NCBI GenBank assembly: GCA_024709185.1
Contig: JANJXE010000246.1
Span: forward strand, 1-16,839
Length of the DNA stretch: 16,839 bases
DNA from: Paludibacter sp.
GTDB lineage: Bacteria > Bacteroidota > Bacteroidia > Bacteroidales > Paludibacteraceae
Direction: 5' to 3'
Shown: piece by piece, positions 7,398 to 13,323 of the stretch
Layout: each line of letters starts with the position of its first letter
Numbering within the stretch: position 1 is the stretch's first letter
The notes under the pieces: model-generated
Databases searched by the model: none
Told to the model about the DNA's origin: nothing
What the model saw: the letters and a program-made list of their open reading frames with translations, nothing else
Translations under genes and position numbers: made by a program

Positions 7398-8918
7398 TTG
7401 AAAAAAGCTATTCATATAATTTTAATAACTCTTGTTCTTGTCTCATTCGTTTCCTGTGAGGCGGATGAGACAACAATACCAACTGTCAATACTGAATATC
7501 GAGAGCAGTACAGACCACAAATTCATTTCTCAGCGAAGCGAAACTGGATCAACGACCCCAACGGATTGGTTTATTTTGAAGGGGAGTATCATTTGTTTTT
7601 CCAACACAATCCACTGGGCGCAGAATGGGGGAATATGAACTGGGGGCATGCCGTAAGTACTGATTTGATACACTGGAAACAATTGAATGTGGCATTAATG
7701 CCCGATCACCTGGGAGATATATTCTCTGGTTGTGTAGTCGTTGATAAAAATAATAACGCGGGTTTTGGAAATAATGCAATGGTGGCAATCTATACAAGTG
7801 CCGGAAAAGTGCAGTCTCAATCGATTGCTTACAGCACCGACAAAGGACGCACTTTTACAAAATACAGCGGTAATCCGGTACTGGCAAATCCAGGAATAGC
7901 TGATTTTCGCGATCCCAAGGTGTTTTGGCATAATGAATCGAAGCAATGGATCATGTTATTGGCCACGAATCAAACCATTAGCTTTTACCGATCGGCCAAC
8001 CTGAAAAGCTGGACGCGCCTGAGCGAGTTTGGCAGTGGCATTGGATCGCACGGAGGAGTTTGGGAATGTCCGGATTTATTTCCACTGAGTACAGAAAACG
8101 AAAAAAAATGGGTGTTGTTGGTTAGTAATTTTGGAGCTCCAAACGGTGGTACAGGAACGCAGTATTTTATTGGTCATTTCGACGGAACTAATTTCACTGC
8201 TGAAGATGCTCCCTATCCTTTGTGGCTCGATTACGGGAAAGATAATTATGCCGGAATAACCTGGGACAATATCCCCGTAAATGATGGTCGGCGGTTACAC
8301 ATTGGTTGGATGAATAACTGGCAATATGCGAATAGCATCCCGGTTTTCAACATCACTCCGAAAGGTTCGCGTGGAAGCATGACACTGGTTCGTGAGCTCA
8401 ATCTGCAAAAGCATCCGGATGGATATTTCCTGTTGAAAAATAAGGTGGTAAGGGAAATAGAATCAATAGCCAACGATTGGCAACCAATTATTGATGAATC
8501 GATAAGCTCAAAAACGCTTGCGCTCAAGTTGGATGATAAAAAGGCTTATCAACTACAACTATCCGGAAAAATAGCTGATTCAGAAACGCTTACTTTGAAG
8601 CTATCCAACGCAAAAAATGAATTTTGCACGATAACTATCGATTCGCGGAAATTAATTTTCAAGAGATCAGATTCCGGTGTTATTAACTTTGCAAACGCAT
8701 TTGCAGACAACTCCGAATCACCGGTTTTTGGGAACACAAATCCGGTTAAACTGGATATTTATGTTGATCAGTCGTCGGTGGAAATCTTTGTAAATGATGG
8801 AGCCGTGTCACTTACGAATCTTGTTTTTCCTTCAACACTTTATGATAAGTTGACTGTTGAAGGAAATAACAGCTACGTAAACACACAATTTCGAACGTTT
8901 AACAGCATATGGGAGTAG
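7398..8918 (+). CDS. GH32 fructosidase A (lipoprotein)
   Basis: This is a classical GH32 enzyme that would cleave fructose from levan, inulin or fructo-oligosaccharides. It has 506 residues. The signal peptide ends in SFVSC (Cys20), followed by acidic EADET, so it is a lipoprotein and possibly surface exposed. The catalytic residues are all present: Asp53 in NWINDPNG, Asp172 in FRDPKVFW and Glu223 in VWECPDLF. The propeller carries the usual YHLFFQHNP, NWGHAVSTDLIHW and WMNNWQYAN motifs, and the C-terminal beta-sandwich ends with SVEIFVNDGAVSLTNLVFP, common in exo-acting members. The start codon is TTG: it begins the MKK-type signal, and no in-frame ATG exists between the preceding stop (7347-7349) and the signal sequence. 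The protein is a close paralogue of GH32 B at 9035, sharing long blocks such as AMVAIYTSAG and QSQSIAYSTDKGRTFTKY, but lacks that protein's N-terminal domain. Confidence 0.95.
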   Translation: MKKAIHIILITLVLVSFVSCEADETTIPTVNTEYREQYRPQIHFSAKRNWINDPNGLVYFEGEYHLFFQHNPLGAEWGNMNWGHAVSTDLIHWKQLNVALMPDHLGDIFSGCVVVDKNNNAGFGNNAMVAIYTSAGKVQSQSIAYSTDKGRTFTKYSGNPVLANPGIADFRDPKVFWHNESKQWIMLLATNQTISFYRSANLKSWTRLSEFGSGIGSHGGVWECPDLFPLSTENEKKWVLLVSNFGAPNGGTGTQYFIGHFDGTNFTAEDAPYPLWLDYGKDNYAGITWDNIPVNDGRRLHIGWMNNWQYANSIPVFNITPKGSRGSMTLVRELNLQKHPDGYFLLKNKVVREIESIANDWQPIIDESISSKTLALKLDDKKAYQLQLSGKIADSETLTLKLSNAKNEFCTITIDSRKLIFKRSDSGVINFANAFADNSESPVFGNTNPVKLDIYVDQSSVEIFVNDGAVSLTNLVFPSTLYDKLTVEGNNSYVNTQFRTFNSIWE

Positions 8919-8935
8919 ACAATCTTTTACTTTGT

Positions 8936-8970
8936 ATCAAAAATACACGAACGCGAATCAAAATTGACAC
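8936..8970 (+). promoter_or_regulatory. Candidate operator 2 for the PUL regulator (21-bp-period direct repeat)
   Basis: ATCAAAA occurs at 8936-8942 and again at 8957-8963, exactly 21 bp apart. The first is followed by TACAC (8944-8948) and the second by GACAC (8966-8970), with GAACGCGA between. The 35-bp block differs from operator 1 at only three positions and has the same 55-bp distance to its -7 box. The flanking non-coding sequence is not similar, so selection on the site rather than a recent copy of the whole region is the simpler reading. Confidence 0.8.
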
Positions 8971-8990
8971 ATTAAAAAAGCTATATACTC

Positions 8991-8998
8991 TATTTTTG
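8991..8998 (+). promoter_or_regulatory. Bacteroidota -7 promoter box upstream of GH32 B
   Basis: TATTTTTG fits TAnnTTTG. A TTGAC at 8964-8968 inside the proximal operator half-site could act as a poor -33 element, leaving about 24 bases between the two. The transcript would start near 9005, with a short A-rich leader before the ATG at 9035. The downstream permease and kinase genes probably share this transcript. Confidence 0.75.
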
Positions 8999-9034
8999 CA
9001 TCATAATTCGTTAACCCACAATTCAAACTAAAAA

Positions 9035-10801
9035 ATGAAAACGATAAACAACCTGCCTATTCTTTTTCTGTCGCTTCTGATGGTTGCCTGTTCACAGAAC
9101 AAAAACCAGGACGATCAACAAGCATCTGCTGTTTTCAAAATTAACAGCAATTATCTGTTGCTTCCTATTGAAGACAATGCGCCTGAAATAAAAATGCAGG
9201 TAACGTATAACGATGAACTGCCTGTTGAAGTAATACACCTTCGTCTTGCTCGTGAACAAGCCGACTATTGGGTAAAACTGGAGGTGACAAATTACAAAGG
9301 AAGTGAAATCTCGATTGACTTTGAGAATACTGAAAAGAATTCATGGGGCGTAAAAAACATCCAACAATCCGATAAATTTGAATTCGATTACAACGAAACC
9401 TATCGTCCGCACTTTCACTTCTCGCCCGAATACGGCTGGATGAACGATCCCAACGGCATGGTATATTTCGATGGCGAATATCACTTGTTTTATCAGTACA
9501 ATCCCTACGGCACCAAATGGCAAAACATGCACTGGGGACATGCGGTTAGTACCGATCTTAGCTCGTGGACCTACCTTCCTGTAGCTTTAGCTCCGGATTC
9601 GTTAGGCTCGATATTTTCGGGAAGTGCTGTTGTTGATGTAAATAACACCGCCGGTTTCGGCAAAAATGCCATGGTGGCTATTTATACCAGCGCAGGCCGG
9701 GTGCAGTCGCAATCCATTGCCTACAGCACCGATAAAGGACGTACATTTACCAAATACGAAGCAAATCCGGTGATTCCGAATCCCGGAATTCCTGACTTTC
9801 GCGACCCAAAAGTTTTCTGGCACAATGAATCAAGTCAATGGATTATGTCGCTGGCCACCAAACAAAGCATTACTTTATATGGTTCACCCAACCTGAAAAA
9901 CTGGACACTTCTGAGCGAGTTTGGCGATGGAATTGGTTCTCATGGCGGAGTGTGGGAATGTCCCGACCTGATTCCGTTAGATTACAATGGAACAACAAAG
10001 TGGGTGCTCATCGTAAGTATTAATCCAGGAGGACCCAACGGCGGTTCGGCTACCCAGTATTTCATCGGCGATTTCGATGGTAAAACGTTCAAAGCCGATG
10101 CACTCCCCTACCCGCTTTGGATGGATTACGGACGGGACAATTATGCGGGAGTTACCTGGAGCAATATTCCGGAAAACGATGGAAGAAAAATCTTCATGGG
10201 ATGGATGAGCAACTGGGATTATGCCAACAATGTTCCAACCAAAAATTTTCGGAGTGCAATGACCATTGCCCGTGAATTAAAAATAAAGCACAATGGTAAA
10301 CATCTGGTGGTGAGCAACTATCCGGTGGTAGAAACCAACGCTTTGCGTGCATCGGAATCGGTGAAAAACAATATTGTAGTGGAAAACGAACTGCTGGTTT
10401 CCAATTTGCTCAACAACAACAAGGGCACCTACGAACTGGAAATGTCCCTGAAACCGCAGAATGCCAGAGTGTTTGGCTTTATGTTACAGAACAGCAAAGG
10501 CGAAGAACTCGAATTTCGCTTTGATATGACTACCGGATTTTTCAGCATTCATCGCAACAAAAGCGGACTGGTTGATTTTGAGGGACGATTTGCAGCAGGC
10601 ATGAATGCCCCTCTGGTTAAAAAAGATGCTTACAAAGTACGGTTGCTGGTGGACAAAGCTTCGGCCGAGGTATTCATCAATGAAGGTGAACTGGCACTTA
10701 CTACCCTATTTTTCCCTACAGAAGTAATGAACACCCTGAAATTTTATACACACTCGGGTAAATTCAGCGCTGAGAACATTAAAATTTATTCAATTAATTA
10801 A
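9035..10801 (+). CDS. GH32 fructosidase B (lipoprotein with extra N-terminal beta domain)
   Basis: This is a second classical GH32 fructan hydrolase, of 588 residues. The lipoprotein signal ends in MVAC (Cys19). Residues about 28-115 form an added N-terminal beta domain (NYLLLPIEDNAPEIKMQVTYNDELPVE and on) like the DUF4980-type domain found before GH32 in Bacteroidota. The propeller has Asp138 in WMNDPNG, Asp257 in FRDPKVFW and Glu308 in VWECPDL, so it should be active. The C-terminal sandwich carries SAEVFINEGELALTTLFFP, typical of exo-fructosidases. The +1 to +4 residues after Cys (SQNK) are less acidic than in GH32 A, so it might face the periplasm rather than the cell surface; this is a guess. 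It is the first gene behind operator 2 and lies 48 bases before the permease gene. The near-identical blocks shared with GH32 A show a tandem duplication followed by divergence. Confidence 0.96.
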   Translation: MKTINNLPILFLSLLMVACSQNKNQDDQQASAVFKINSNYLLLPIEDNAPEIKMQVTYNDELPVEVIHLRLAREQADYWVKLEVTNYKGSEISIDFENTEKNSWGVKNIQQSDKFEFDYNETYRPHFHFSPEYGWMNDPNGMVYFDGEYHLFYQYNPYGTKWQNMHWGHAVSTDLSSWTYLPVALAPDSLGSIFSGSAVVDVNNTAGFGKNAMVAIYTSAGRVQSQSIAYSTDKGRTFTKYEANPVIPNPGIPDFRDPKVFWHNESSQWIMSLATKQSITLYGSPNLKNWTLLSEFGDGIGSHGGVWECPDLIPLDYNGTTKWVLIVSINPGGPNGGSATQYFIGDFDGKTFKADALPYPLWMDYGRDNYAGVTWSNIPENDGRKIFMGWMSNWDYANNVPTKNFRSAMTIARELKIKHNGKHLVVSNYPVVETNALRASESVKNNIVVENELLVSNLLNNNKGTYELEMSLKPQNARVFGFMLQNSKGEELEFRFDMTTGFFSIHRNKSGLVDFEGRFAAGMNAPLVKKDAYKVRLLVDKASAEVFINEGELALTTLFFPTEVMNTLKFYTHSGKFSAENIKIYSIN

Positions 10802-10810
10802 TCAAATTCC

Positions 10811-10834
10811 GCCCTCTTCCTTGAGGCTGAGGGT
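10811..10834 (+). other. Small inverted repeat between GH32 B and the permease gene
   Basis: CCCTC (10812-10816) can pair with GAGGG (10829-10833), or CCTC (10813-10816) with GAGG (10823-10826); the two folds exclude each other. There is no T-tract directly after it. It could be a weak pause or processing site in the 48-base gap, or chance. Confidence 0.3.
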
Positions 10835-10849
10835 GGATGTTTTACTACT

Positions 10850-12190
10850 ATGCAAAACAACAAGTATCTTTACTGGATAACCTTTGTAGCCATCAATGGT
10901 GGTTTACTTTTCGGGTTGAATATGGCGGGCATTTCGGGCGCTGTGGAAATGATAAAAGGCGAATTTTCGCTCACCGACAGCGGTTTGGGCACTGTGGCTG
11001 CACTCCTCACCATCGGATGTTTGGTAGGTGCGCTGTTCACCGGTAACTTCACCGAAAAATACGGACGTAAAAACGTCATGATTTTCACATCCATCCTCTA
11101 CATCATTTCGGCTTTTGGCTGTGCCCTGGCCGAATCGGCTACCCTGCTCACGCTGATGCGTGTGTTGTCGGGATTTGCCGTCGGAGCTACTTCGGTGGTG
11201 GCGCCCATGTACATTTCCGAAATTGCACCGGCACACAATCGTGGACGCCTGGTTTCGTTCAACCAGTTTGCCATCACTATCGGTATTGTGCTGGCCTATA
11301 TTTTCGATTATTTCCTGATGGATTTGGGCGATAACAGTTGGCGCTATATGCTGGCTGTGCCGGGCGTTTTTGGCATTGTGTTCTTCATCTTATTGATAGT
11401 GAAATTCCCCGAGAGTCCACGTTGGTTGCTGGCGCATGGTAAAAAGGAAGCTGCTGTAAAGGTGCTGGCCAATATCGGTGGTCAAAAGCTGGTTGATGCC
11501 GAATTACCCGAGATGGAAAAAGCATTGCATGCCGAACAGAAAAAAGAAAAAATGATGTTTAGCGAGCTTTTCAAAGGAAAAACCGGAAAGATCGTACTGA
11601 TTGGAACGCTCATAGCCGCCCTTCAACAAATAACCGGTATCAATGCCGTGATTATGTTTTCACCCGAGATATTCAAAGCGGCTGGTTCGGCTCAGACCGA
11701 TTCGGTGATGCAGGCAATGATAGTGGGTCTGGTGAATTTTCTGATGACCATTGTGGCCTTGTGGCTGGTGGATAAGAAAGGACGTAAAACCTTATTGTTG
11801 TGGGGAGCAGCCGGCATGATTGCTTCGCTGGCTTACCTCACTGTCGAGTTTGCCCGTCCTGTGCAAAACGGGGTTGGTGTGCTGGTAGCGCTCCTGGTGT
11901 ATATTTCCTTCTTTGCCGCTTCCTTTGCTCCGGTAATGTGGGTTATTATTTCCGAAATTTATCCCAACCGTATTAAAGGGATGGCCATGTCGTTTTCCAC
12001 TGCTGTAAGCTGGCTGTGCACGTTCCTGACTGTTTATTTCGCCCCGGTAATTCAGGGTTCACTTGGCTTGCATTATCTTTTTGGTATCTTTGGAGTTTTC
12101 AGCATCATCGCCTTTGTTTTTGTAAAGATATGGATTCCCGAAACCAAAGGAAAATCGCTGGAACTGATTGAGCGGGAGCTCGGACTGTAA
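10850..12190 (+). CDS. MFS sugar:proton symporter (sugar porter family), probable fructose permease
   Basis: This inner-membrane permease would carry fructose released in the periplasm into the cytoplasm. It has 446 residues, with about 12 hydrophobic segments and a charged central loop (residues about 205-240). Sugar porter signatures are present: GGLLFGLNMAGISGA at 17-31 (usually GGLLFGYDxGVISGA, so the Tyr-Asp is changed), EKYGRK at 69-74, the SPRWL motif after TM6, QQITGIN at 259-265 in TM7, DKKGRK between TM8 and TM9, and PETKG at 430-434 after TM12. The start is the ATG 48 bases after GH32 B, and the fructokinase gene follows 43 bases after the stop. No promoter box is seen in either gap, so it should be transcribed with GH32 B. 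B. theta has the same order of permease next to fructokinase (BT1758, BT1757). Fructose specificity is inferred from the neighbours. Confidence 0.94.
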   Translation: MQNNKYLYWITFVAINGGLLFGLNMAGISGAVEMIKGEFSLTDSGLGTVAALLTIGCLVGALFTGNFTEKYGRKNVMIFTSILYIISAFGCALAESATLLTLMRVLSGFAVGATSVVAPMYISEIAPAHNRGRLVSFNQFAITIGIVLAYIFDYFLMDLGDNSWRYMLAVPGVFGIVFFILLIVKFPESPRWLLAHGKKEAAVKVLANIGGQKLVDAELPEMEKALHAEQKKEKMMFSELFKGKTGKIVLIGTLIAALQQITGINAVIMFSPEIFKAAGSAQTDSVMQAMIVGLVNFLMTIVALWLVDKKGRKTLLLWGAAGMIASLAYLTVEFARPVQNGVGVLVALLVYISFFAASFAPVMWVIISEIYPNRIKGMAMSFSTAVSWLCTFLTVYFAPVIQGSLGLHYLFGIFGVFSIIAFVFVKIWIPETKGKSLELIERELGL

Positions 12191-12233
12191 TCCCTGAAGA
12201 AAATTTAAAAATTGACTGCAAATTGTAATAAAC

Positions 12234-13196
12234 ATGACAACTACAACCAACGACAATCTGAACACTTCGATCGGAACTTCCGGAGTTAACGCCCCTTTTT
12301 ACAAGCCTGAAAAAAATGGAAGTATTGTAGGCATCGGTGAAATCCTGTGGGATGTTTTCCCCAGCGGAAAGGTGTTGGGGGGTGCACCGGCCAATTTTGC
12401 CTATCACGTGTCGCAGTTTGGTTTCGATGGCCGCGCAGTAAGCGCCATTGGTAACGACGAGTTGGGTGATGAAATTCTGGATTGCCTCAGCAAAAAGAAT
12501 TTTCGCTACAGTATTGAAAAAACTCCTTTTTCGACCGGAACCGTAAAGGTTACCCTCGACGATAAAGGGGTGCCTCAGTACGAAATTTGTCAGAAAGTAG
12601 CCTGGGATAACATCCCGTTTACAGCCGAAATGGAAGAGCTGGCACGCAACACCTCGACCGTTTGTTTTGGTTCGTTGGCGCAGCGCAATGAAGCATCACG
12701 ACTGACCATCAATCGTTTTCTGGATTTGGTTCCCGAGAATGCGCTGAAAATATTCGACATCAACCTGCGTCAGCATTTTTACTCACAGGAACTGATTGAT
12801 CATTCCCTGACGCGCTGCAATATTCTGAAAATAAACGATGATGAAGTGATTCTGGTGGCCCGGCTTTTTGGATGGGAAAACAGCACAGAAATGGAGATTT
12901 GCAGGAAATTGGTAGCGGATTATTCGCTTCGCATGCTGGTTCTAACTAAGGGAACGCAGGGCAGCTATGTCATCACTCCCGACGGAACTTCCTTTAAACC
13001 CACTCCCCTGGTGGAGGTAGCCGATACGGTAGGCGCCGGCGATTCGTTTACAGCCGGATTTGTAGCTTCGTTGCTACAGGGCAAATCCATTGTGGAAGCT
13101 CATGCCATTGCAGTAGAAGTTTCGGCTTTTGTGTGTACCCAAAAGGGAGCTATGCCGGTACTACCGCAATCGCTTACAGGAAAAAAGGATCAATAA
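12234..13196 (+). CDS. PfkB-family carbohydrate kinase, probable fructokinase
   Basis: This is a cytoplasmic ribokinase-fold kinase that would phosphorylate imported fructose to fructose 6-phosphate with ATP. It has 320 residues. PfkB signatures are visible: the substrate-binding GIGEILWDVFP and GGAPANFAYHVSQFG near residues 33-62, and the C-terminal DTVGAGDSFTAGF with anion-hole GAGD and catalytic Asp270. The GAPANFAYH form is typical of fructokinases. The first 28 or so residues (Thr/Asn/Ser-rich, MTTTTNDN...) lie before the usual family start, making the protein somewhat longer than normal. No other in-frame ATG, GTG or TTG exists before the core fold, so I keep the ATG at 12234. There is no lipoprotein signal. 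Its presence, with no phosphotransferase genes nearby, fits transport of free fructose followed by phosphorylation. Confidence 0.94.
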   Translation: MTTTTNDNLNTSIGTSGVNAPFYKPEKNGSIVGIGEILWDVFPSGKVLGGAPANFAYHVSQFGFDGRAVSAIGNDELGDEILDCLSKKNFRYSIEKTPFSTGTVKVTLDDKGVPQYEICQKVAWDNIPFTAEMEELARNTSTVCFGSLAQRNEASRLTINRFLDLVPENALKIFDINLRQHFYSQELIDHSLTRCNILKINDDEVILVARLFGWENSTEMEICRKLVADYSLRMLVLTKGTQGSYVITPDGTSFKPTPLVEVADTVGAGDSFTAGFVASLLQGKSIVEAHAIAVEVSAFVCTQKGAMPVLPQSLTGKKDQ

Positions 13197-13284
13197 AGCC
13201 GGGGTTGGGCAACTGAACTACGAAAAAACCAATCGAACAGACTGATTTGTTGGTTTATGGCACACGAATTTCATCCTGATTCTT

Positions 13285-13292
13285 TATATTTG
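13285..13292 (+). promoter_or_regulatory. Candidate -7 promoter box of the hybrid two-component regulator gene
   Basis: TATATTTG fits TAnnTTTG and lies 31 bases before the ATG at 13324, giving the regulator its own promoter. There is no convincing -33 element at the normal distance; TTTGTTGG at 13246-13253 is too far away. The ATCAAAA direct repeat of operators 1 and 2 is absent here, so strong autoregulation through that site is not expected. Confidence 0.55.
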
Positions 13293-13323
13293 TCTTCTGA
13301 TTGATTTCGTGAGAATACACACC

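Noticed and set aside
7347..7400. Possible fusion or stop-codon read-through between the T9SS protein and GH32 A, which share a frame
   Set aside because: The upstream protein ends with a complete T9SS sorting domain and the downstream one begins with a complete lipoprotein signal, so both are whole separate proteins.
13226..13256. Inverted repeat AAACCAA/TTGGTTT after the fructokinase gene as a terminator
   Set aside because: The stem is only 7 bp, A/T-rich, with a 17-base loop and no T-tract after it (ATGGCAC follows). It could be chance, so termination there is not claimed.
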